Shown here piece after piece: positions 7,345 to 16,587 of a DNA stretch of 64,000 nucleotides. Within the stretch, counting starts at the first letter, position 1. Each line of letters starts with the position of its first letter. The notes beneath the pieces are model-generated. The model did no database searches. It was given only the letters and a program-made list of their open reading frames with translations, and was not told where the DNA came from. A program made the translations under genes and the position numbers. Source of the DNA: Chitinophaga sp. S165 (GTDB lineage Bacteria > Bacteroidota > Bacteroidia > Chitinophagales > Chitinophagaceae); assembly GCF_003182155.1 (NCBI RefSeq), contig NZ_QGTG01000001.1:1222390-1286389 (forward strand). Reading direction: 5' to 3'.

Positions 7345-7851
7345 ATGATATTTACATTTTGTTTATTAGCACTCTTCAAGTTCAACTATACCTATTCCCA
7401 AAATCTATCTGAGTGCAAATGCTCCTACAATTCCCATTATCGCTTAGATCGGTATTTGTCCGAAGCTGATAGCATTGGCAATACACTGTCAAAAAAATAT
7501 ACGAATATAAAAATCATTGGGGTCCGGGCGTTTGCCCAAGCCAGTTTGATGTTTGTGGTTAACGACAAAGGAAAAAATAAAGGGATGTGCTATGATTTGA
7601 TGAATAAAAGTCATAAAATTCTCTCCGGTCAAAAGTTAGATAGGTTTCTTAGAACAATTATTTCGGATAGTATTTTCTTGCAGAAGACTAAACCTCTGCC
7701 TACTGAAAGCCTCAGTAAGAATTTCAGCTATTTTATATCATACGATTATCCTAAGAGTAAAATCTTCGAGGTTTGCTATTCACAACTACTAAGAGATATT
7801 AATAGACCATCCTCAGTTGCATTGATGCAGTTCCCGGATGCACTCAGATAA
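7345..7851 (+). CDS. Secreted protein, paralogue of the 6478 gene
   Basis: The 168-residue protein has a hydrophobic start (residues 1-19, ending TYSQ) and a mature part starting 'LSECKCSYNSHY'. It shares the Cys-x-Cys-x-Tyr start, the central 'GVRAFAQA' block and 'YFISYDYP' near the end with 6478-7002. The duplication is therefore old enough for about half the residues to differ. Both lie in the RHS cassette region. No enzyme motif is visible. A role as periplasmic immunity protein is possible; the evidence is positional only. Confidence 0.6.
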   Translation: MIFTFCLLALFKFNYTYSQNLSECKCSYNSHYRLDRYLSEADSIGNTLSKKYTNIKIIGVRAFAQASLMFVVNDKGKNKGMCYDLMNKSHKILSGQKLDRFLRTIISDSIFLQKTKPLPTESLSKNFSYFISYDYPKSKIFEVCYSQLLRDINRPSSVALMQFPDALR

Positions 7852-8073
7852 TAGTATCGTATTCCTACGACCTTACAATTTGCAAACGAGTATTATGCTA
7901 ATTTAAAGTCATTACCAATGTAAATCGAAGCACCACTCCCCGCTTCCATGCTCCAACAACCTTTCACCGGTCCTTTAGGCTTCCCCTGAATAATTCTCAA
8001 TATTGGGAATTTACCTTACATTGTACCCCGAATCTATACCTAATCAAACATACAATTGCAATAACCCTCTTCC

Positions 8074-11000
8074 ATGTATACACTCCTCCCTACTACCATT
8101 CAAAAATGGTTGTTGTCTCTGATCTCGTTCTTTTTATCAACGCAGATCTTTGCACAACCTGTAATTCAATCATTTGCACCGGTTTCAGGCCCTGTTGGTA
8201 CATCAGTTACTATAACAGGTACTGGCTTCAGTGCAGTTCTTAATAATAACATAGTTTTCTTTGGCGCTGTAAAAGCCACAGTAACAGCTGCAGAAGCCAA
8301 TTCGTTGACAGTTACTGTACCAGCGGGAGCTACCTTTATGCCCATTTCCGTTACTGTCAGTAATCTTACGGCTTATTCGGCCCGACGGTTTATTGTGACT
8401 TTTCCGGATGGAAGCCTGGAGGGAGGTGGCGCGTATCCCTATCCGGATACGCTTGTATCCTCCTTATACCCTTATGCCGTTGCCATTACAGACTTGAACA
8501 ATGATGGCAAACCGGATATAGCGGCTGTCTGCAATGCTAACGTGCCCGCTTCTACCTTATCTGTATTCAGCAATACCGGAACGGATGGGCACTTGTCATT
8601 CGCCGCCAAAAAGGATTTTCCCATTGCCGACATGCCCTATGACATTGCCGCAGGAGACCTGGATGGTGATGGCAAACCAGATCTGGCAGCGACTTATGTT
8701 TCCGGCGGTGGGAATGTATCGATATATAAGAACAACAGCACGGGAGGAGCGATTTCACTCGCGGCGCCTGTAACCTATCCAACGGGTTCCAGTCCTTACA
8801 GAGTATTGATAAGCGATATCGATCTGGACGGAAAGCCCGACCTGGTAACATTAAATTATGTATCCGGCACTATTAGTGTGCTGAGAAATACCAGTACGGG
8901 CGGAACGATATCTTTTGCTGCAAAAGCTGATATCCCTACAGGGCTTTTACCCTATAGCATCAGCATTGCTGATTTCGACGGTGATGGCAAGCCCGATATA
9001 GTGACCACAACACAGCAGGCAGCCATTGTATCAATACACAGAAATACAAGCAATTCAGGAACTTTTTCATTTGCCACTAAGATAGATGTCGCTGTCAAGG
9101 CCGAATCTTCAGGGGTTACAACAGGTGATGTGGATGGCGATGTAAAAACAGATATCGCTGTCAGTCACAGTTCCGGATTTTCAATACTACGCAATATCTC
9201 AGGAACGGGTGCTATCTCTTTTGCACCCGAAGTAGATTACCCTATATTCAACACCCTCTATGGTCCGTGGGATATAACAATGGGCGATCTGGACGGCGAT
9301 GCCAAACCGGATATTGCCATATCAAACCCTAACGGAACACTATTAATATCTCAAAATATCTCTGCTGCGGGGAGTATCTCTTTCGGACCAGTAGCGACAT
9401 ATTACGCTCCGGGTGCTTTCAGGGTTGCTATCGGAGACCTGAACGCAGACGCAAAACCAGAACTGGTGGTACCTGAATTTACCGGCAGCTCCGTTATGGT
9501 ATTCAGGAACCGGGCGAACGAACCTCTTATCATTTCTTTCGAACCGGTTGAAGGCGAAGAAGGAGACACGATCACAATAACAGGTAAAAATTTTGCCAAA
9601 GTAAACACAGTAAGTTTCGGAGGTACGCCAGCATCTTCTTTTACAATTGTGAACGACGCGACCATCAGGGCAGTTGTAGGAAAAGGAGCATCAGGCATGG
9701 TGACGGCGACTAATGTATATGGTACGTCAAAACTTGACGGCTTCATCTTTCATGCACCACCTGTTATTACTGCATTTACACCTACCGCCGGCAAAACAGG
9801 CGACACTATCACAATTAAGGGAACTGATCTTACCGGCACAACTGCAGTCCGTTTTGGCGGTACGCCTGCTGCCTCATTTACCATAAATTCCGCTACGAGT
9901 ATTACTGCTGCTATTGCGGATGGATCAGGCGGTAGTGTAAGCGTTACTACGCCATATGGAACATCTTCTTTAACAGGGTTTACCTATTACCCGCCTCCTG
10001 TTATTACTTCTTTCACACCTACTGAGGGAGATCAGGGCACTGTTATTACGATTACAGGTACTGGTTTGTCAGGTGCTTCCAGCGTACTGGTAGGCGGTGT
10101 GCCAGTGGCATCATTTACAGTACAATCTGCAAATACTATTACGGCAGTGATCAGCGAAGGTGCTACCGGAAGTGTTGTGGTGACCGTACCTGGTGGCACC
10201 GATACCTCTTCAGCTATATTTTCATTTCCACCGCCTGTTATTACATCCTTTTCACCGCTTGCCGCTCCGGCCGGATCAACGGTAACTATTACCGGTGCCA
10301 ACTTCCGGAGTGATGCTGGCGCTAACCAGGTATTCTTTGGCGCTGTGAAAGCAACGGTTACGGCGGCCTCCCGTACTTCACTTAAAGTAACCGTACCAAC
10401 GGGTGCTACTTATGCACCGCTGACAGTTACCGTGAACAATCATACAGCCTATGCCAACAAACCGTTTAATACGACCTTTATTGGTGGAGATACGGCATTC
10501 ACCGCGACTTCGTTTGTCTGGAAAGAAGGGCCAGAAGCTATCAATGAATGGTACCACGATGGAGGCCGGACAATTTTCATGGCAGATATGGATGGTGACG
10601 GAAGGCCCGACCTTGTGTCCCGCAATATTGATTATAAACTTGTTACAGTGACACGAAATGTCAGCACGAACGGTATCGTATCATTCGCCTATCAAAAATA
10701 TATTGGCGACTTTAACGATGCAGATCGTCCTGTCCGCGCAGCTGTTGGTGATGTGAATGGCGACGGAAGACCTGATATTGTCATCAACGACAACGGCACA
10801 CAGATCCAGGTTTACCGTAATACCAGTACGCCGGGCAATCTGTCATTCGCACCCAAATCCACGGTAGCTCAAGGTATTGGCCTGAACGATATTATCATCA
10901 ACGACTTTGACGGCGATGCGAAAGCGGACATTATCGCTGCCGGGAACAATGGACAAAATGCTGCATTAATAGCCTATAGGAATACGGGTAATGATGGCGT

Positions 11001-12927
11001 CCTTTCATTTACACATGGAGCGGACATCATGCTGTCTTCTGCTGCAAACCATCTCCGCACTGCGGATTTTGATAATGACGGCAAAACAGATCTTTCTTTC
11101 ACTACCGGCAATATAACTATCAATGTATTAAAGAACACAAGTACAAAGGGCAGCATTTCCTTTACAAATAGCGCTTCTATCTCACTGTCTAACGATGTTG
11201 CCGGAATGGCTTTAGCAGATTTCGACAATGACGATAAAATGGATATGGTGGCCAGCATTTCTAACGCCAAGTCATTTGTTGTTTATAGAAATACAACAGC
11301 CGCCGGAAACATCTCTTTCGTACCTGCACTTACTTACAATATTGGTCATGGCCAGGGTTATATTGCAGCAGGACAGCTGGACGGCGACGGCCTGCCTGAC
11401 ATTATGGTAAAAATAGACAGTCTAGATAATAATGGAAATCATAGCAGGTTATTGTTATTCCGCAATACGGGCGCCCCGGGCATTATTTCCTTTGCTATTC
11501 CAGGTTATTATGATGCGAAGAAGTACTTCAACAATGACATAGGAGATGGTGAGATCGGAGATATTGATGGAGATGGTAAGGCAGATATTGCGGTAACAAC
11601 TTATAACGATAATTACATTTCCATCTTCAGAAATCAACAGGATGAAAAGACAGTAACCGTTTGTTCCACAACGGACACTACGCTTACGACAGATATTACC
11701 AGTACAAAGTATCAATGGCAGGTGAATACTGGTAGCGGTTTCAAGGAAATTTCAGATAATGCAAACTATAGCGGTGCTGCAACGTCGACACTAAAAATGC
11801 ATAACGTTCCGGTCTCCTGGAATGGCTATTACTATCGCTGCGTGGGGGATGGCACTGCAGGTAAGGGCATCAATCTGATTGTGTATCCTACGGAGATACA
11901 AACAGGCACGATATCAATCGCACCCGAGATCTGTGCTGAGCTTCCGGTAACCGTATCATATATTGGAGCTCATACGTATCCCAATTCAAAGATTGAACTA
12001 TGGCAAAGTATTAATGGCAGCACTTTTTCCGCAATATCTTCTCAAACCTATTATAGTAGCCAGCTGGATTTTGAATTACCAAAAGACAATATAGCAGGCA
12101 ATAAAAGATATTTCTTTGCTATTATACCACCGGCAACTCTTCCTTGCGCAGCGGTGACTTATACGGATACATCCTTCTCAATCTCAACACGTATAGAGAC
12201 CCCGCTGGTTGCAGTTGATGGAGATACGTTAACGGTAACCAATCCTGATACTGTTGTTACCTATGCGTGGTTTGTTCAATATCCAAACTGGGAGTGGGAA
12301 GAGGTTGGTAGCGGCCCCATACACCTGGCTGCCAGGACAGGCACATACCACGTACGCGCATCTAGGAGAGTATCCTGTTACGAAGACAAGGATTCAGACC
12401 CTCACACTATTGAGACATTGGAAATACCACTTCTTACAGCCGAAGGATTCACCTTAACGGTAACTAATCCTGATACTGCCGTCGTTTATACATGGGAAAT
12501 GAAGAACACAAGCGGTAACTGGGAAGAGGTAATACCCGCGGCGGCTGATACTGTATACAGAGCACTCAAAAAAGGCACGTATAGAGTTAAAGGCGTCCTG
12601 AAAAGCAACGGTTTGAAAATTAAGTATTCTGAAGAACAAACTGTTCTTATAACGGGTATCGATCCTGTAAACGCTGAAAGCGTGGGTATTAAACTGTATC
12701 CGAACCCTGTCAGTGTTGCACTCACTATCGGCCCCTTAAAACTAACCAACAGGTGGCAGACGCTGGATATATACAGTGCAGACGGCAGGCTTGTATTGGA
12801 AGGGTATAATATCAGTAATCAAACTACCGTTACGCTGAATACAGCGCATCTTGTAAGTGGCGCCTATACAGTCCTGCTGCGGAGAAAGCAAGGACCGCCG
12901 GTGTCGATCAAATTTGTAAAGCAATAA
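8074..12927 (+). CDS. T9SS-exported surface protein with IPT/TIG and FG-GAP (VCBS) repeats
   Basis: The 1617-residue protein has a signal peptide (1-28, ending IFAQ). One IPT/TIG domain (about 29-107) is followed by a first block of FG-GAP repeats (about 115-480) marked by D-x-(D/N)-x-DGKPD calcium-binding loops. Four more TIG domains lie at about 485-805, each with 'PVIT.F.P..G..G..ITITG'. A second FG-GAP block covers about 830-1190, then Ig-like segments and a type A T9SS sorting domain (about 1532-1617, with 'KLYPNPV' and 'VSGAYTVLLRR'). FG-GAP blocks usually fold as beta-propellers. The protein is exported through the type IX system and held on the cell surface or released. It is likely an adhesin or polymer-binding protein, as no catalytic domain is visible. 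Confidence 0.9.
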   Translation: MYTLLPTTIQKWLLSLISFFLSTQIFAQPVIQSFAPVSGPVGTSVTITGTGFSAVLNNNIVFFGAVKATVTAAEANSLTVTVPAGATFMPISVTVSNLTAYSARRFIVTFPDGSLEGGGAYPYPDTLVSSLYPYAVAITDLNNDGKPDIAAVCNANVPASTLSVFSNTGTDGHLSFAAKKDFPIADMPYDIAAGDLDGDGKPDLAATYVSGGGNVSIYKNNSTGGAISLAAPVTYPTGSSPYRVLISDIDLDGKPDLVTLNYVSGTISVLRNTSTGGTISFAAKADIPTGLLPYSISIADFDGDGKPDIVTTTQQAAIVSIHRNTSNSGTFSFATKIDVAVKAESSGVTTGDVDGDVKTDIAVSHSSGFSILRNISGTGAISFAPEVDYPIFNTLYGPWDITMGDLDGDAKPDIAISNPNGTLLISQNISAAGSISFGPVATYYAPGAFRVAIGDLNADAKPELVVPEFTGSSVMVFRNRANEPLIISFEPVEGEEGDTITITGKNFAKVNTVSFGGTPASSFTIVNDATIRAVVGKGASGMVTATNVYGTSKLDGFIFHAPPVITAFTPTAGKTGDTITIKGTDLTGTTAVRFGGTPAASFTINSATSITAAIADGSGGSVSVTTPYGTSSLTGFTYYPPPVITSFTPTEGDQGTVITITGTGLSGASSVLVGGVPVASFTVQSANTITAVISEGATGSVVVTVPGGTDTSSAIFSFPPPVITSFSPLAAPAGSTVTITGANFRSDAGANQVFFGAVKATVTAASRTSLKVTVPTGATYAPLTVTVNNHTAYANKPFNTTFIGGDTAFTATSFVWKEGPEAINEWYHDGGRTIFMADMDGDGRPDLVSRNIDYKLVTVTRNVSTNGIVSFAYQKYIGDFNDADRPVRAAVGDVNGDGRPDIVINDNGTQIQVYRNTSTPGNLSFAPKSTVAQGIGLNDIIINDFDGDAKADIIAAGNNGQNAALIAYRNTGNDGVLSFTHGADIMLSSAANHLRTADFDNDGKTDLSFTTGNITINVLKNTSTKGSISFTNSASISLSNDVAGMALADFDNDDKMDMVASISNAKSFVVYRNTTAAGNISFVPALTYNIGHGQGYIAAGQLDGDGLPDIMVKIDSLDNNGNHSRLLLFRNTGAPGIISFAIPGYYDAKKYFNNDIGDGEIGDIDGDGKADIAVTTYNDNYISIFRNQQDEKTVTVCSTTDTTLTTDITSTKYQWQVNTGSGFKEISDNANYSGAATSTLKMHNVPVSWNGYYYRCVGDGTAGKGINLIVYPTEIQTGTISIAPEICAELPVTVSYIGAHTYPNSKIELWQSINGSTFSAISSQTYYSSQLDFELPKDNIAGNKRYFFAIIPPATLPCAAVTYTDTSFSISTRIETPLVAVDGDTLTVTNPDTVVTYAWFVQYPNWEWEEVGSGPIHLAARTGTYHVRASRRVSCYEDKDSDPHTIETLEIPLLTAEGFTLTVTNPDTAVVYTWEMKNTSGNWEEVIPAAADTVYRALKKGTYRVKGVLKSNGLKIKYSEEQTVLITGIDPVNAESVGIKLYPNPVSVALTIGPLKLTNRWQTLDIYSADGRLVLEGYNISNQTTVTLNTAHLVSGAYTVLLRRKQGPPVSIKFVKQ

Positions 12928-12943
12928 CAGATAAAATAAAACC

Positions 12944-12984
12944 GGCAGCCTCAAAAGCAATTGAGGCTGCCTATTTCTTTATTG
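12944..12984 (+). terminator. Rho-independent terminator
   Basis: GGCAGCCTCAA (12944-12954) pairs with TTGAGGCTGCC (12961-12971) around a six-base loop and is followed by a T-rich stretch. It ends the 8074-12927 transcript. Confidence 0.85.
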
Positions 12985-13090
12985 GGATAGCGCAATTTAA
13001 ATTTTTAATAAGAATTCGTACTTTAGCGCCCTTAAATCAGAACCTGGCGTGAAACTCCAATCCCTTCACGCCGTTAACGCTAACTTATAT

Positions 13091-13645
13091 ATGAAAAGAC
13101 GTAATCTTGTTTCCCTATTAGTTGTCCTGTCAGGACTCTTTTCTGCTATGTTCGTAACATCCTGTGGTAAAGATGGCGCTCCTGGTCCTGCTGGTCCGGC
13201 CGGTCCAAAAGGCGATTCCGGTTCCGGCAATGTGATCTATTCCGAATGGCTGGACCTGCCGTTTAAGCCCGATACCATACACACATCAGGAGGCACTATT
13301 GATACGATAGGCTACTATGCTGTTATTGACGCACCTAAACTCACTGTGGAGATGTTGAGCACTGCAGATGTAAAAGCATACATCAACACTGACGAAGCAA
13401 GTGATCCTCTTATTTATCCATTGCCTTATGTTGGTAGCAACGGTATTAACATCGAGCTCAGGGCTTATGCGCAGAAGATTGAGTTGTTTTCCAATGTGGA
13501 CGTAAGTACCTATTCTGCTAATGGTAAGAAGTATCAACAATACCGGTACATGATCGTACCCGGAAATAACGAGGCAAGATCTGCTGCTAAAGTAGACTGG
13601 TCCGATTATACCGCGGTTAAAGCATATCTCGGTTTGAATGACTAA
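13091..13645 (+). CDS. Lipoprotein with short collagen-like segment
   Basis: I start the gene at the ATG at 13091 (MKRRNLVSLLVV), because it gives a standard lipoprotein signal with lipobox 'VTSC'; an in-frame ATG at 13049 would add a hydrophilic leader. The mature protein opens with 'GKDGAPGPAGPAGPKGDSG', a few Gly-x-y triplets as in collagen-like bacterial surface proteins. A domain of about 120 residues follows without a motif I recognise. A promoter-like TACTTTAG lies at 13018-13025. Two terminators bracket it, so it is a single-gene unit. Probable outer membrane or periplasmic lipoprotein of unknown role. Confidence 0.75.
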   Translation: MKRRNLVSLLVVLSGLFSAMFVTSCGKDGAPGPAGPAGPKGDSGSGNVIYSEWLDLPFKPDTIHTSGGTIDTIGYYAVIDAPKLTVEMLSTADVKAYINTDEASDPLIYPLPYVGSNGINIELRAYAQKIELFSNVDVSTYSANGKKYQQYRYMIVPGNNEARSAAKVDWSDYTAVKAYLGLND

Positions 13646-13653
13646 AACGAAGA

Positions 13654-13688
13654 AGCCGCCTCATTTATTTAATGAGACGGCTTTTTTG
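13654..13688 (+). terminator. Rho-independent terminator
   Basis: AGCCGCCTCATT (13654-13665) pairs with AATGAGACGGCT (13671-13682), with one mismatch, and is followed by TTTTTG. It lies between convergent genes and may also serve the minus-strand M16 gene. Confidence 0.85.
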
Positions 13689-13724
13689 TTTTTACTCAGG
13701 TGACCAATGTTAAAATGGCGGTTA

Positions 13725-16535
13725 TTATAGTTTATTCTTCTCTGGCAGTGATACGAACCGGATAACGTTTTCGCCGCTTAAATACTTCTCAGCGGCTGAT
13801 TTCAAGGACTTCCCTGTGATCTGCTTCAGTCTTTCTTCCACATCGGGTAATGGCTTCAGCTCCTCCTCTCTCTCTAACTTACCCGCGATGTATTGCAGCC
13901 AGAAATCATTGCTTTTAACCTGCAACTCAGCCTGTTTTCTAAATCCGGCTTTAAACTTCTGCAGCTCATCGCTTGTAGCGCCTTTTTTTTGCAGGTTGAT
14001 GATATCCTGCTCTACTAATCCCACCAGGTGATCCACATGCTCCGGTGCACAACCAAAAGAAACATTAATGGCAAAACGCTGATCAGGCTCTTTCATCATG
14101 CTGCCCTGGGCAGATGGCGTATACACTTCCCCTGCTATCTCGCGCAGGCTGGTCAACAGTCTGTATTGAAGCACTTCCGTTAACGCCTGGATCTGCAGGT
14201 TGGCTTCCGTACTGTATTCACAGTCGCCGTTATATACCAGCAATACTGTAGCTTTATTGTCTTTACCTTTTTCCACTACCTTCACCAGTTTGCCTTTAGG
14301 CACTTGTGAATGCAGGGTGATCCCCTTTTCCTTCAGGTTCAAAGCAGGCAATGCTCCCAGATAACGTTCCAGCAGCGGCTGAATGCTGTCTTTGTTGAAG
14401 TTGCCTACGAAAACAAAATTAGCCTGAGAAGCATCTGCAAAACGGTCCTTATAAATAGACAAGGCTTTATTAAGATCGATGCTATCCAATCTTTCCAGCG
14501 TAAGAGGACTTGTACGGTAGCTATAACCACTTAGTACAGTGCTGACAGTGTCTCTGAATACGTTGCCAGGATCATCGTACCTGGTCCTGACAGCTTCTTT
14601 AGACCTGGCGATCGCATTGTCGAATAACACCTGGTCTTTACGCGGAGCTGTGTAGCACATGTAAATGATCTGCAAAGCAGTTTCCAGATCTTCTGACCTG
14701 CAACCACCATTTACCCCCTGGCTACGGCCGCCGATATATGCACCTACGTTCACTGATTTTCCATTCAGCATTTTTGATAATTGAACTGGAGAATAGTCGG
14801 CCAGTCCGCTACCGCCGATAATGCCGATAGTACTGGCAGCCGTAGGATACTCTTCGTTCGGGTATTTATTGATCCCACCCGGGGCAAAAGACATAAACTG
14901 GATCTGATCATTTGTATAGCTGGTAGGTTTAAGCCAGACTTTGATACCGTTGCTTAATGTCAGTTGCCGGATCCCCAGCGCGTCGACCGTAGCGCTGGAA
15001 ACAACTTTACCGCCTTCCGGAATGGTCTTCAGTAAAACACCGGTTGTTATTGAATCGCTGTATGGCTGAATAGCGGCAGTGGTCATCTGATTAAACCAGG
15101 CATCTACAGTAACTGAATCCGGAAGGGAGCCTTTTTCTTTTTCGGGCGCTACCAGGAAGATGTCCCTGTTGGTGGTTGTAATAAACCAGTCCGCAACCTC
15201 TTTGATATCATCTAATGTGATCCCCGGCATTGTTGCTTTTACGAAATCATATTCCCAGTCGAGGCCCGGAGAGGCCGCGCCCTGGAGGAACAGCTGCTTG
15301 TATTCCTCAACATAACTGTTAGATGGCGTTTTGCTTTTCTCCTGCCGGGCAGATTCCATATTTGTTGCATAGCTCAGTTTAACCCTGTCGAGCTCCGCCT
15401 GGGTAAAACCATAACGTTTTACCTGTTCTATCAGCAGCCAGGTGCCGGCAAATGCTTCCTGCAATTTTCCCGGTTTCGCAGTAATTGAATAGGTAAACTG
15501 CTCAAGCCCACCGGAAAAGCCCCCAATACCCGCTTTTACGCCCAAAAACGGAGGATTTGTCTGTTGGCTTAACTCCCCTATCCTGTGGCTCAACATCTGG
15601 TTAAACAGGCCCTTTTTAATAGCATTTCTATAATCGGCCGTGGTGATCATTTTAGATCCCGGATGTTTGATCAGCAGTTCCAGTTCCGTTGCTGTAATTT
15701 CAGGATCAGTCAGGATCTTGAACTGGTTCTTACCTGTCAGCTCAATTTTATACTCCGGTCGGGGACGTTCATTAACAGGATTCTTCAGGTCGGAAAACTG
15801 TTTCCTGATCTGCTTTTCAACCGCATCAACATTAACATCACCAACTACGATCAGCGCCTGAAGGTTAGGCCTGTACCAATCTTTATAGAACCTGTGGATG
15901 GCGGCTACCGGGAAGTGCCTGAGGATACTGTCGGTACCGATTGGTTGCCTTACAGCATATCTTGAATTATTCAGCAGCAGCGGAAGGGTCTGTTCCTGGA
16001 TCCTTGCTCCTACCCCCTCGCGTAACCGTTTCTCTTCGAGGATGACGCCTCTTTCCTTATCAACATCTTCTGCTTCCAGCAAAGCCTCGTGTGCCCAGTC
16101 ACGCATGATGTTCAGTCCCTTGCCTACCATAGCGGGATTATCTGTCGGGATAGGCAGCTGGTATACTGTTTCATCGAAAGAGGTATAAGCGTTCAGATCT
16201 GCACCAAACCTTACGCCTGCTTTCTGCAAATAATCGATCAGGTCATTCTTTTTAAAATGGGTAGTACCGTTGAAGTTCATGTGCTCCATGAAGTGCGCCA
16301 GCCCAAGCTGATCTTCATCTTCCAGGATAGAGCCCACTTTATTTACCAGGTAGAATAAAGCCCGCTTTTCCGGCTCTTCATTTCTGCGGATATAATAGGT
16401 AAATCCGTTCGGCAGCTTTCCTGTGCGAACAGCTGTATCAAGCGGTATAGGCTGGTCCTGGTGCTGCGCAAATGCCGTCTTTCCGTTTATCAACAGCAGT
16501 ACTAATCCTGCAGCAGCCCAATGGCGATAATGCAT
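13725..16535 (-). CDS. M16 family zinc metallopeptidase (two M16 domains)
   Basis: I start at the Met whose codon ends at 16535 (MHYRHWAAAGLVLLL), which gives a signal peptide ending KTAFAQ and a 936-residue protein. A longer in-frame start would overlap the upstream gene. The inverted zinc motif HxxEH is at about residues 81-85 (HFMEH), with the supporting 'ERGVILEEKR' glutamates further on. A second, inactive M16 half fills the C-terminus, as in other pitrilysin-type proteins of about 930 residues. It is exported, probably periplasmic or outer-membrane associated, and degrades peptides. It lies downstream of the MutS-like genes on the same strand. Confidence 0.92.
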   Translation of the reverse strand: MHYRHWAAAGLVLLLINGKTAFAQHQDQPIPLDTAVRTGKLPNGFTYYIRRNEEPEKRALFYLVNKVGSILEDEDQLGLAHFMEHMNFNGTTHFKKNDLIDYLQKAGVRFGADLNAYTSFDETVYQLPIPTDNPAMVGKGLNIMRDWAHEALLEAEDVDKERGVILEEKRLREGVGARIQEQTLPLLLNNSRYAVRQPIGTDSILRHFPVAAIHRFYKDWYRPNLQALIVVGDVNVDAVEKQIRKQFSDLKNPVNERPRPEYKIELTGKNQFKILTDPEITATELELLIKHPGSKMITTADYRNAIKKGLFNQMLSHRIGELSQQTNPPFLGVKAGIGGFSGGLEQFTYSITAKPGKLQEAFAGTWLLIEQVKRYGFTQAELDRVKLSYATNMESARQEKSKTPSNSYVEEYKQLFLQGAASPGLDWEYDFVKATMPGITLDDIKEVADWFITTTNRDIFLVAPEKEKGSLPDSVTVDAWFNQMTTAAIQPYSDSITTGVLLKTIPEGGKVVSSATVDALGIRQLTLSNGIKVWLKPTSYTNDQIQFMSFAPGGINKYPNEEYPTAASTIGIIGGSGLADYSPVQLSKMLNGKSVNVGAYIGGRSQGVNGGCRSEDLETALQIIYMCYTAPRKDQVLFDNAIARSKEAVRTRYDDPGNVFRDTVSTVLSGYSYRTSPLTLERLDSIDLNKALSIYKDRFADASQANFVFVGNFNKDSIQPLLERYLGALPALNLKEKGITLHSQVPKGKLVKVVEKGKDNKATVLLVYNGDCEYSTEANLQIQALTEVLQYRLLTSLREIAGEVYTPSAQGSMMKEPDQRFAINVSFGCAPEHVDHLVGLVEQDIINLQKKGATSDELQKFKAGFRKQAELQVKSNDFWLQYIAGKLEREEELKPLPDVEERLKQITGKSLKSAAEKYLSGENVIRFVSLPEKNKL

Positions 16536-16587
16536 AAAATCTTCTTTTTGTTGTAACATCCTCTTTCGGAGGACTATAAGTTTTGAA

